Of a stretch of 64,000 nt of DNA, positions 55,380-64,000 are shown piece by piece. The first letter of the stretch is position 1; every line of letters starts with the position of its first letter. The notes beneath the pieces are model-generated. The model was given only the letters and a program-made list of their open reading frames with translations. It was not told the DNA's origin and did not search any database. Position numbers and translations under genes: made by a program. This stretch comes from Paraescarpia echinospica (Eukaryota; Annelida; Polychaeta; Sabellida; Siboglinidae): positions 69,242,012-69,306,011 of the forward strand of contig CM034535.1 of assembly GCA_020002185.1 (NCBI GenBank), written 5' to 3'.

Positions 55380-55720
55380 TGGCAATGAATGAAAACATAA
55401 AGAGAGAAAGACAGAAACCACAGGTCTGCAAAACAATTGGGTCAGAAGAATTGCAGCAGCGAAGAGAATTGAGAAGTGAAGAATGGAAGAATTGAGGGAG
55501 GAGGTTGGAGCAAAAGAAAGTTTCAAGAAGAAGCTGGTGATCAGTCAACTAAAATGGGCTGGACACATGGAGTGAATGGGAGAAGAATAATTGACAAAGA
55601 AAGCAAGTGCCTGGTGAGGGGAAGGTAAAAGGAGACAGGGTCGACCTAGACTGCGATGGGAAAACTGTGTAAAGAGAGATTTCGACAGGCCAGAGTCTCA
55701 TCCCAAACATTCAATGATAC
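55380..55720 (+). pseudogene. LINE C-terminal fragment
   Basis: Across frameshifts the plus strand reads LVISQLKWAGHMERMGE, then GKGDRVDLDCDGK in one frame and RQGRPRLRWENCVKRDFDR in another. The block KWAGHxERM...GRPxxRWxDxVxRD is a conserved LINE C-terminus. It lies in the 3' flank or 3' UTR of the HEAT-repeat gene, in antisense orientation. Confidence 0.75.
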
Positions 55721-55873
55721 AGAGAGGAAAACAACAATAGTCATACTATTTTAAATGTCCACTTAAATGTCTCTAATCTTCACACAGGTAAATATCAGAG
55801 ATACATCGTAGATGTAACTAATGGGACACGTGCATCCATTCACCGTCACTTTAAAAATCATCTCAAATTATAG

Positions 55874-55949
55874 CTACCTTCCTACTAAACAAACATTTTT
55901 GTTGAAAACTGCAGTTACACCCTCAGCATTTTCACGCTGCTGGCGAGTC
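55874..55949 (-). CDS. HEAT-repeat gene, exon G (terminal)
   Basis: After CTCTACAG one base (G) completes the Lys begun in exon F. It then reads TRQQRENAEGVTAVFNKNVC LVGR and ends at TAG (55,874-55,876). Frame and length fit exactly, but the peptide is not recognisably conserved, so it could be one of several alternative ends. Its acceptor is repeated about nine times just upstream (55,949-56,160). Confidence 0.6.
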
Positions 55950-56160
55950 CTGTAGAGATTCTAGGTTGTTATGCCTGTAGAGGTTCTAGGTTGTTATGCC
56001 TGTAGAGATTCTAGGTTGTTATGCCTGTAGAGGTTCTAGGTTGTTATGCCTGTAGAGATTCTAGGTTGTTATGCCTGTAGAGGTCCTAGGTTGTTATGCC
56101 TGTAGAGATTCTAGGTTGTTATGCCTGTAGAGATTCTAGGTTGTTATGCCTGTAGAGGTG
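55949..56160 (-). repeat. 25-bp acceptor-like array before HEAT-gene exon G
   Basis: About nine copies of a 25-bp unit (plus strand TGTAGAGATTCTAGGTTGTT ATGCC; variants AGGTTC and AGGTCC). On the minus strand every unit ends CTCTACAG|G, the same string that forms the exon G acceptor. The array stops exactly at the exon boundary. Confidence 0.9.
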
Positions 56161-56408
56161 GCTACCTGAGTAGTTAGGTGGTTACTTTTCTTATTATTAC
56201 TGAGTTACCCCGGTATTGGACGGCGAGGAAAGACACCCAGTACTAGTTTCTGGTTAAAGCCTCCTGTAGATCATGCAGAGATTATATGATGTCCATGGAT
56301 AGCTATAATGTTAGTATATAAATCATAATATTATAGATTACTGTGGAATTTGTACTGTTTATTGGAAAATATATTGATTGATTGCTGTGGCCTGGTGGAG
56401 GTACATAC

Positions 56409-56500
56409 TTGGCAAGGGATCCATCCCCTTTCTCTCGCTCCCTCAGGGATCGTATGACCTTCCTCTCCGTACTTCTCAGGGTCGCCAAGGTGCGAAGAAT
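56409..56500 (-). CDS. HEAT-repeat gene, exon F
   Basis: 92 bp, acceptor TGTTCTGGTCAG, donor GCCAA|GTATGT, phase 0 in and phase 2 out. It reads ILRTLATLRSTERKVIRSLR, then EREKGDGSLAK. With the VRLM end of exon E it forms a HEAT helix pair (VRLMILRTLATLRSTERKVI). Confidence 0.85.
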
Positions 56501-57076
56501 CTGACCAGAACACATGGACATGTGTTACACAGTTCATGTACAACCTATTGATCAATACTGGTAATTTCACTTCATCTGTGGACTGGTGCATATTTGTTTG
56601 GAGCAGGTCAGTTACTCGATTTTGTGGACAGCTATGAAAACATTCCTGAATAGGATGTCAGCATTCAGATATTTTAAATTGTTGTTAAACATACTGTCAT
56701 AATAATTCATAAAATATAGTTTATATTTGCTTTTATTGTATTGATACATAATCAAGTTTTAAACTCAAGTGATTATACCTGTATAATTATCATTTATAAC
56801 ACATTTCTGTTTTTGTTTATACTGCAACTTTAAATGAGAAAATTTGATTCCATAAGAACTGCATTACTTACAATACTGCATAAACAGGTAATGATTTAAC
56901 AACATAACAGATTTTAAAATACATAGTACAAAACAATCATAAGAACAGCCCTACAAGAAAATTATTCAATCATGTCAGTCATTTTATATAGGCAACAATT
57001 AATAGAACATAACTAAACTGCTAGGCAAACCAATCTTCAAATTCAACTAAATATATTAAGCAATTATTACACGTAC

Positions 57077-57163
57077 CATAAGGCGGACATATTCACTCGA
57101 GTCCAAGTCCAACATCTCCAATAACTGTTTGATCACTCTGTCATTTTTCATTCTCAGAGTTCC
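57077..57163 (-). CDS. HEAT-repeat gene, exon E
   Basis: 87 bp, 29 codons, phase 0 at both ends. Acceptor ATATTTTTACAG, donor ATG|GTACGT. It reads GTLRMKNDRVIKQLLEMLDL, then DSSEYVRLM. Together with exon D (VRAQAVISL) it gives a classic HEAT unit: VRxxAVxSLGxLRxKNDxVIxxLLEML. Confidence 0.9.
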
Positions 57164-57965
57164 CTGTAAAAATATAACATGTCCTGATAATTGTTTCAGA
57201 CTGGATTTATACTGAATTGCGTATTTTTGTTTAAATATCAACAAAATGGTAAGTGAGTATAATCCAAATATTAACGTCATATATTTTAAGCACTTTGTAA
57301 ATATTTGCAATTGTTGTTAAACATCTTATCTCTACGGTAGTCTTGCATAAAGAGCTTAGTTTATTATAAGGTTCAAAGTCTGTACCTCATTTAGAACATT
57401 TATATACTGTTCTTAATTCTAGAATAAATATGGTGAAGGTGTCCACCAGCCAAATTGGGTTTAATAAGCCACAAATAGTGTTCACAATTTGAAAGCTGTG
57501 CCAGCGAAACGTTCAAATTGTACACAAAACATTTACTTTGTAAACTGTCGCAATTACTCTCAAAGAACATGATACCTCATTCATATTTTAAAAATAACTA
57601 AACAATTCCAGTTCCATTAAGTTAAGATGCACCCGGTGTTTGGTGTTACGGTGCTCGTATAATGCACTATTAAATAATAAGTTAGTTTATCATGAAGATG
57701 TTTATGTAATATGTTATTTCTTGACACGAACTGTAGTTTATTTTTCAATTATGACATGAATAAGGAACACAAGCAATGTATTGCTTTGTTCCAATTGTTA
57801 TGTAATGTATTTACATGTTTCATATTACTGCTACATCTGTGCTATACTGGATATTATGTATCAATAAAGATTATTATCATTATTATTCTAGACTCCAGTA
57901 ACCATATTCATAGACCTCCGAGGTTCTCATGCCTCAAGAAGGTCAAAGGTGAAAGATATTCGTAC
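57164..57965. other. HEAT-gene intron
   Basis: AT-rich with an ATTATTATCATTATTATT-like tract near 57,865-57,890. No other feature. Confidence 0.6.
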
Positions 57966-58017
57966 CAATGAGATGACAGCCTGGGCTCGTACATCTTCCC
58001 TTGGGGCCTCCAGTTTC
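57966..58017 (-). CDS. HEAT-repeat gene, exon D
   Basis: A 52-bp exon after CTGTTTTAG, donor TTG|GTACGA. One base completes a Lys with exon C. It then reads KLEAPREDVRAQAVISL and ends in phase 0. It contains the conserved VRxxAVxSL core of a HEAT helix. Confidence 0.9.
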
Positions 58018-58415
58018 CTAAAACAGACAAAGTCAGTGGTCTTCAAAACTTGGTAAATTTAATACAAATACCTTTCACTTACTTTAACTCAGGAGTGATA
58101 CAACATTTTTATAATATTATGTTGCACGTGACCAGTCATAACGGTAGAACAAAGCTCTGATATATTTTTTCTACTAATAATCCTGGCAAGTTGACTTATA
58201 TCCCTCGCAAGCTAATCAGAATAATTGAAGGTAATTTTGTTAATTGTAGACAACATAAAAATTAATGTATGCAAAAATCATGTTATTTAATGAGCAGAAT
58301 ATAAAACAATCAATTATAAAAGAATTCAGGGTACGATAATTCTACAAGTAAACAAACTGTGTCAGTTGATAGAAAATTAAACACGTACCGAATTAAAACC
58401 ACTAGAATGCGCTAC

Positions 58416-58645
58416 TTCAAAGTAGCTACCGTTCTCATTATTGAGCCACACACATATCTAAAACTTGTTTGTGTTAACTCAGAATGATGACGGACGTAAT
58501 AAAATGACAGGCACAGAAGTAGTGCCTGGTACAAACATTGCCCGTTTGAAAACAACTGGTATAGGACTAACTTCTCTATCGTCTCGCAGGCACGTGGGTA
58601 CAACTGTAGAGCCGCCAACACCATGGCTACTTCATTCCGTACTTC
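58416..58645 (-). CDS. HEAT-repeat gene, exon C
   Basis: A 230-bp exon after TGTTACATTGTAG, phase 0 in and phase 2 out (TTGAA|GTAGCG). It reads EVRNEVAMVLAALQLYPRAC, then ETIEKLVLYQLFSNGQCLYQ, LLLCLSFYYVRHHSELTQ and ends CGSIMRTVATLK. EVRNEVAMVLAAL is a HEAT helix following DDPNK of exon B. The middle is more hydrophobic than usual for HEAT. The donor is only moderate, but the phase and the resulting VATLKKLEAPREDV joint support it. Confidence 0.75.
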
Positions 58646-59912
58646 CTACAATGTAACAGGTAAACCACTAAGACACTATACACATATGTGACTGTTATGA
58701 TCAAACTGTAGCTTTATTGCCTTGAACAAAAATTATATTACTATAAAATCACAGAAATTAAAATGCTGCGTGCTACTGTTTTATTCTTTTTTTTGTTACA
58801 ATATGTTTAGTAACATGATGTGTAATTTCATACAAGCCCTGTTCCTGGTGCAGCCATGGTTCATATTATCAACAGAAATGTACTTCTTTTTATTTCCTGC
58901 AACATTAACTTCTGAAGGTAAACAAGCTGGATGCTGCTCTATGCCACACAGTTTTAGCTGCAGGAATTTGATGTATATTATGGAAGTGGAGGTCTTATAA
59001 TACCACTGTACAGTGCAAGCCTAACTTTCTACCTCCACTGAATAATGGACTATAGTGTGCTCCAGGTAAAACACATTTTTTTGTATTCAGTTCCCAATGT
59101 GTAGCCGAATTACATTATACATAGTCCTGGCCTCATTGGCTCCACCACTCGGTCAGGCAGGTGTAACAAAACTAACAACATGCTAGTCTCGTTTAACCGA
59201 TTCTTGCCTGGCTGCGTGACTTTGCCAGGGAGATAGTCTGGCTCAGAATCGCGTTTTCACTGCCCACTTGTTGACAGCCATGAGAGCTGCCACCTAGTGA
59301 ATATGCATGTGATTAAAAGGCACTAAACTACGAAAAAAGATATTTATTTAATGTCGGTTTATTTTGTGTGTGACATGTTTCAATATAAGTTTAATGTTGA
59401 ATTGTTGTTAAAGTAGAATATTATCTGATAAAAGTGTATCCTTATTTATTTTGTTATTTCATAGTTGGCCTGAGAGCCAATCATCGTCTCTACCCGAATC
59501 TGGGGTACAGGTAACACTGACAGGAGCTTAATAATCCAGGCCATATGAGGGGCCAATGCTGCCACCTCACATGGCCTGGATATTTGAGGCTAACAACACG
59601 TTACCAGGGTCCTGGTAAATGACAGTACACGTGCTGCCACCTAGTGACCAAGTACTCAGTCAGTTGTATACTTGTACTCGCATTAAACACAGCAACACCA
59701 ATCACAATAACTAGTTAGCTGTACACTCTTCAATTAACCATTTACACTAAAAAACATGTTAATGAAATGCACATTATTCTCCATTGCGCTCAAACACATT
59801 CAGCAAGATGTGTTTTCAAACGGTGCAACCTCAAAGACTACCAATACAACAAAATACCCCTAACAGTACTGCAAATAGATCAAGCTTTAAATTCACACAC
59901 AGCATGCAATTA
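58646..59912. other. HEAT-gene intron, left part
   Basis: AT-rich at the left. The string GCTGCCACCTAGTG occurs at about 59,287 and again at about 59,632, flanking a region with a hairpin (59,534-59,581). This may be a degenerate non-autonomous element; the ends are not defined. Confidence 0.5.
59534..59581. repeat. Hairpin, 17-bp arms
   Basis: ATCCAGGCCATATGAGG pairs with CCTCACATGGCCTGGAT (one mismatch) around a 14-bp loop. Confidence 0.75.
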
Positions 59913-61285
59913 CAGTAGTCCCTCTCTTCAGCAGACCCCCTGACGAGGGGACACCCGCTATGTCGGGACAGTTTGTCAATGTACGGACCGTTTTGCCATG
60001 TTAATGTCCCTCTGATGAGGGGACACCTCGTGTACGTCGACAGCGGACAGGATATTTTGGTTATATGTCCCTCCTAAGATGGACAGTATTAATTAATTAG
60101 AAGATTTTTTGCCGAATTTGTTTAGAAAATGGCGGACATACAGCTTGGTGTGTGTCAATGGTAACACCAAGTACATGTGTACCCGTAACAACGAGCTTGT
60201 CTTCTTTGCTGTAATCGTTGTGTTTGTCCAAACTACTTAGAGTTCCTTTGATTACGATCTGTAAACTTTAGACAGAGTGAATGTGGAGGAAAGGATTGTT
60301 AATTTTGTGCTGTTATAAATCACTTTTGCTGCGGATGATGCCATGAAAGGCATGAATGATGGCTTCCCCGTTCGCGCCTCCAGCCCCAGTCAGGGCTTCG
60401 GCTTGGTGTCGCCTTTTCATCTTGTAAATTGCAATTAAGATTCACAAATAGGATGTATAAAAGGTTCACCTCAATTGTTTTCAATATAGCCCAACATTAA
60501 GCCTAAACTGAGGTGAAATAATAAACAAGCATCATCAAATTATGCTGCGCTACACCAAACGGCAAATATTACCTGTACCTGGAAAAGATGAACTGGTCGC
60601 CAGCATAAGAAACAGCGGAACGCATTATCAAGTGACGCACAATTTGTGCATTAATGAATCTTTTGAAATTGGACGAAAAATGAAGTGAGACAATTAACGA
60701 TTGTACCCGTTACTGTTTTAATATTTAATTAACGTTCACGCTGCATATAGCAACTGATTTAAATATTCGCTTGATCATTTCCAGATTATTATTTTAGCCG
60801 GTAGGGGGCAGCCAAAATCGTCAACTTGCGAATTACTTATGAAGTATTTTAGCTAAAGAATATCTAAATCGTTCGAGAATACCAATTTATAAAATGTTGT
60901 AAAGGAGATGTTTTGTTCGACATTTTTGGTTGAATGCTGCCATACGTGCAGCAAATTCTACTGCAACGCCGGGCTGATACCGTTGTGTAGGCTAGTGGCA
61001 GTGAGTGAGTGACCAGTGCGCGGTTTAAGGAAAATCTCAGATCGACAGAGGGAGTCGGGCAGACGGTGCCAGGCGGGCGATTTAACTTCATGACCAACTG
61101 TTTATTTTTTAATACATCACAGTAATAATAAACATATATATATATATATATATATATAGTGCTTAATTCCTATCAGTCAATACGTTGACATATTGCCACA
61201 CCTTTATCATGTGTCGGTTGTACTGGTCAGATGCCTGTCCCTCCGATGAGCGGACACCTGTGTCCACTGAAGAGAGGGACTACTG
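59913..61285. mobile_element. pogo/Tigger-like non-autonomous element, 1.37 kb
   Basis: Perfect 19-bp inverted ends CAGTAGTCCCTCTCTTCAG (59,913-59,931 and inverted 61,267-61,285) with TA on both sides. Subterminal repeats of GATGAGGGGACACC and TGTCCCTC lie near both ends. CAGTAGTCCCTC ends with TA duplication fit the pogo/Tigger branch of the Tc1/mariner group. There is no transposase; the 77-codon minus-strand frame at 60,864-61,097 is not recognisable. A TATA microsatellite lies at 61,134-61,159. Confidence 0.85.
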
Positions 61286-61379
61286 TACATATACGAGGCA
61301 TTAAAGTACAGCTTATCTTTGGGCGGTGTTGGGTGGTTGGAGACCACGATAGATCAACCAGTTGCAAGCGGTTGGGGTG

Positions 61380-61748
61380 TAAAAGGTGAGGGGGTAAAAT
61401 GTTGGGGTGTAAAAGGTTGGAGGTGTAAAAGGTTGGGGTGTAAAGGTTGGAGGTGTAAAAGGTTGGGGTGTAAAGGTTGGAGGTGTAAAAGGTTGGGGGT
61501 GTAAAATGTTTGGGGTGTAAAATGTTGGGGTGTAAAAGGTGGGAGGTGTAAAAGGTTGGGGTGTAAAGGTTGGAGGTGTAAAAGGTTGGGGGTGTAAAAG
61601 GTTTGGGGTGTAAAATGTTGGGGTGTAAAGGTTAGAGGTGTAAAAGGTTGGAGGTGTAAAAGGTTGGGGGTGTAAAAGGTTTGGGGTGTAAAAGGTTGGG
61701 GTGTAAAAGGTTGGGGGTGTAAAAGGTTGGGGTGTAAAAGGTTAAGGT
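61380..61748. repeat. GT-rich minisatellite, 15-17 bp unit
   Basis: More than 20 copies of AGGTTGGGGTGTAAA with variable numbers of G and A. It starts about 30 bp inside the intron downstream of exon B and does not include the donor itself. Confidence 0.92.
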
Positions 61749-61777
61749 AGCCAAGTCGTTGCAGAGTATCAGTCTAC

Positions 61778-61860
61778 CTTGTTAGGGTCATCCCACAGTC
61801 TCTTCTCCAGGAGTTGGTAGACAAAGTCCGTCTGGTGGTCCGCACATACATACTTCTCCC
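61778..61860 (-). CDS. HEAT-repeat gene, exon B
   Basis: 83 bp, acceptor GACTATTTCAG, donor AACAAG|GTAGAC, phase 1 in and phase 0 out. It reads EKYVCADHQTDFVYQLLEKR, then LWDDPNK, joining LLIHLG of exon A with EVRNEVAM of exon C. The LG...xxLLEKLWDDPNxEVR layout is the normal spacing between successive HEAT helices. Confidence 0.9.
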
Positions 61861-62234
61861 CTGAAATAGTCATCTACTATACACAGAACTTAGAATCATA
61901 GAAACACATGTTTAATGTTCTGAACAATTGTGCATAAAACTATACAAAGCAAGTCAATAGTGTTCTGATGAAAACTTGCGACTTTATGAGCAAATTTACT
62001 TTTTGACATAAAATTGTAGAGGGCAACATTGCATTTGTTCTTATTTAATAATGTAAGTGACATTCCAAGTACAAGTTACACAAAATGCCCTGCAACAATA
62101 CTAACAATACATACAAAGATACAAGAATGAACTTGTTTTGATCTCTTGCAAAACGCATCAATATTATTATAAATAGAACCCTCCTAATTGTAATCTTTGC
62201 ACAGTGAATTATGCAACTAAGGAACACATCTCAC
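61861..62234. other. HEAT-gene intron
   Basis: AT-rich, nothing recognised. Confidence 0.6.
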
Positions 62235-62364
62235 CAAGATGGATGAGTAGATTGGCCGCCTCCTTTCTCAACCTCCACGCTGGAGAACGCTGTAGCTGGA
62301 CCAGGGCAGCCACAACAACGTCTTGTTCGTGGTAACACATCTGTTTGATGAGCATCTTGAGAGC
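62235..62364 (-). CDS. HEAT-repeat gene, exon A (first exon seen here)
   Basis: 130 bp, acceptor GTTGACAG, donor CTTG|GTGAGA, phase 0 in and phase 1 out. It reads ALKMLIKQMCYHEQDVVVAA, then LVQLQRSPAWRLRKEAANLL IHLG. WRxRKEAAxLLxxLG is a HEAT helix. The assembled C-terminal part of the protein (about 250 codons) is a run of HEAT units; its closest resemblance from memory is HEATR4, but I cannot confirm the name. Upstream exons lie beyond the right edge. Acceptor and first nine bases are repeated upstream (next entry). Confidence 0.9.
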
Positions 62365-63130
62365 CTGTCAACATCACAAGGTGGTTACTTGAGGGCCTGT
62401 CAACATCACAAGGTGGTTACTTGAGGGCCTGCCAGCACCAAAAGGTGGTTACTTGAGGGCCTGTCAACATCACAAGGTGGTAACTTGACGGCCTGACAGC
62501 ATCATAAGGTGGTTATCTGAGGGCCTGTCAACATCACAAGGTGGTTATCTGAGGGCCTGTCAACATTACAAGGTGGTTATCTGAGGGCCTTTCAGCATCA
62601 CAAGGTGGTTATCTGAGGGCCTGTCAGCATCACAAGGTGGTTATCTGAGGGCCTGTCAACATCACAAGGTGGTTACATAACTCTCAGACACAGACGGTTG
62701 ATTAATTGAATATGTGAATAATTTCATACACAAGGTGGTTACTTGAGGGCCTGTCAACATCACATGGTGGTAACTTGAGGGCCTGTCAGCATCACAAGGT
62801 GGTTATCTGAGGGCCTGTCAACATCACAAGGTGATTACATGACTCTCAGACACAGACGGTTGATTAATTGAATATGTGAATAATTTCATACACAAGGTGG
62901 TTACTTGAGGGCCTGTCAACATCACAAGGTGGTAACTTGAGGGCCTGTCAGCATCACAAGGTGGTTATCTGAGGGCCTGTCAACATCACAAGGTGGTTAT
63001 CTGAGGGCCTGTCAACATCACAAGTGGTTACTCAAGGGCCTGTCAACACCACAAAGTGGTTATCTGAGCACCTGTCAACATCACAAGGTGGTTATCCGAG
63101 GGCCTGTCAACATCACAAGGTGGCTACAAG
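62356..63130 (-). repeat. 31-bp acceptor array of HEAT-gene exon A with higher-order structure
   Basis: About 20 copies of GATGTTGACAG|GCCCTCAAG (minus strand) with AACCACCTTGT between. The real acceptor is GATGTTGACAG|GCTCTCAAGATG at 62,364. Each unit therefore repeats the acceptor plus the first nine exon bases. A second sequence, CTCTCAGACACAGACGGTTG plus ATTAATTGAATATGTGAATA, interrupts the array twice (about 62,680 and 62,845). It occurs once more at the distal boundary (about 63,133), so large blocks including the unique flank were duplicated. Confidence 0.9.
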
Positions 63131-63183
63131 GCTCTTAGACACAGACGGTTGATTAATTGAATATGTAAGTAATTTCATACACT

Positions 63184-63332
63184 ACTGGGGCTAGTTTCAT
63201 GAATGGCTAACAACGTTTACCTAATGCTAAGGTGACTCTCTTAGTAGATTACACATTGAAATATGCAAACACAGGAGTTTATACAGATGTAATTTGGTAA
63301 CTTCACGTAGGCTTCATGAAACCGACCCCTAG
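63184..63332. mobile_element. MITE (GGTTTCATGAA family), copy 2
   Basis: Ends ACTGGGGCTAGTTTCATGAA and, inverted, ACTAGGGGTCGGTTTCATGA. Non-coding interior. Confidence 0.65.
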
Positions 63333-63664
63333 TATTTAGTCAAGTTTGTTTGTTCTTGACATAATTCTAAAATCTCTCATAATACAACATGATAGTCTTC
63401 CAAATGCAAGTGAAACCACATCTATTCCCACATGAGAATCTTTAGTGCCTTACTCTATGTACTCACAACAATGTGTCTGTATGTGTGTGCGTCTGCGTGT
63501 GCTTGTGAATGTGTACATGTATGTATGTCCTATAAAACTAAGGAATCAGTGGAAACAATTCTGTCTTGTCACACCAGCATCCAAGAAAATGGAGGTGTGG
63601 CTAAATTTCCCATCTCCCACGATCTAATAAGGCCAACCTCCCACTTATGAAATTATGTGGTTCA

Positions 63665-63791
63665 TGGGCTGGTTTCATCACATGTCTTACATAAGCTCCT
63701 ATATTTTCTTATATAAAAAATCGTGTCATTTACTAAGACAATCATTTTAGCATTAAGAATGTTCTTAGCCACTTCGTGAAAACAGCCCCAG
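63665..63791. mobile_element. MITE (GGTTTCATGAA family), copy 3
   Basis: Starts TGGGCTGGTTTCAT and ends, inverted, CTGGGGCTGTTTTCACGAAG. It shares ATTTACTAAGACAA and the TTAAGAATGTTCTTAG palindrome with copy 1 at 28,975-29,068. Confidence 0.65.
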
Positions 63792-63824
63792 GTCTCAAAC
63801 CCCTATCTCCCATGTGTAGCTCAG

Positions 63825-64000
63825 CCCTGATGTGAGTGACAGTCCTGCATCGGCTCCTATGTGTGTGGCAGTCCTGCATCAGCTCTGATGTGTGTGACAG
63901 TTCTACCTCAGCCCTGATGTGTGTGACAGTCCTACCTTGGCCTTGATGTGTGTAACAGTCCTACCTCGGCCCTAATGTGTGTAACAGTCCTACCTCAGCC
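63825..64000 (-). repeat. 29-bp donor-like array at the right edge
   Basis: Six or more copies of a 29-bp unit, running off the edge. Minus strand: GGGCTGAG|GTAGGACTGT then CACACACATCA. The CTGAG|GTAGGA string is a good donor in the four copies nearest the edge and is degraded to ATGCAGGA in the distal ones. By analogy with the other arrays, an exon of the HEAT-repeat gene ending ..GCTGAG or ..GCCGAG is expected just beyond the window. Confidence 0.7.

Noticed and set aside
58390..58457. Alternative minus-strand exon ending ..AATTCG|GTACGTG
   Set aside because: The donor is good, but the 68-69-bp block would break the phase between exons B and D and its peptide is not HEAT-like; the overlapping exon C (58,416-58,645) fits phase and sequence.
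61380..61748. Exon-edge array of HEAT-gene exon B donor
   Set aside because: The GT-rich unit does not contain the donor (AACAAG|GTAGAC) or any exon B sequence; it is only close to it.

Overview
This window is animal nuclear DNA. The genes have introns, the intergenic and intronic DNA is AT-rich, and non-LTR retrotransposons (L2, CR1 and RTE types), a tRNA-derived SINE and piggyBac, Tc1 and pogo-like DNA elements are abundant. The xylosyltransferase gene carries a WSC domain, as in invertebrate orthologues, and the repeat families look lophotrochozoan, probably molluscan. That placement is inference.

Two host genes can be assembled, both on the minus strand. (1) A peptide O-xylosyltransferase (XYLT, the enzyme that starts glycosaminoglycan chains on proteoglycan core proteins) runs from exon 1 at 49,788-50,000 (type II membrane anchor) through exons at 20.8, 20.3, 17.5, 14.5, 6.7 and 5.3 kb. 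Its eighth exon is buried in a minisatellite at 1-2.5 kb, and the gene continues off the left edge. All seven junction phases agree, giving about 415 codons here. (2) A HEAT-repeat gene (HEATR4-like at best) occupies 55.9-62.4 kb, with seven exons in consistent phase, and enters from the right edge.

The main observation is that many exon edges of both genes are themselves units of tandem repeats. The unit spans the splice site, so the intron next to the true site carries many decoy copies of that donor or acceptor together with a slice of exon: XYLT exon 3 donor, exon 4 acceptor, exon 5 donor (about 28 decoys), exon 6 acceptor (12 decoys), exon 6 donor and exon 8 (acceptor and donor together), plus HEAT-gene acceptors at 62.36 kb and 55.95 kb and probably a donor at the right edge. 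XYLT intron 5 is almost entirely donor array from one side meeting acceptor array from the other, interrupted by two piggyBac-type elements and one L2-type LINE.

Layout: 1-20.8 kb, XYLT exons 8-2 with the splice-site arrays; 20.9-23.9 kb, a 67-bp minisatellite; 24-49.8 kb, the 29-kb intron 1, with LINE fragments and two adjacent members of an unclassified TIR transposon family (32.7-44.7 kb and 44.7-48.3 kb). The larger one is itself invaded by a Tc1-like element, which is in turn invaded by a CR1 LINE. Its transposase-like gene holds a coding minisatellite of about 28 copies of a 24-residue motif. 49.8-50.2 kb is the XYLT 5' end; 50.4-55.8 kb is intergenic with LINE fragments; 55.9-64 kb is the HEAT gene with a pogo/Tigger-like element, MITEs and minisatellites. 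The very long open frames inside the repeat arrays are by-products of period lengths divisible by three.
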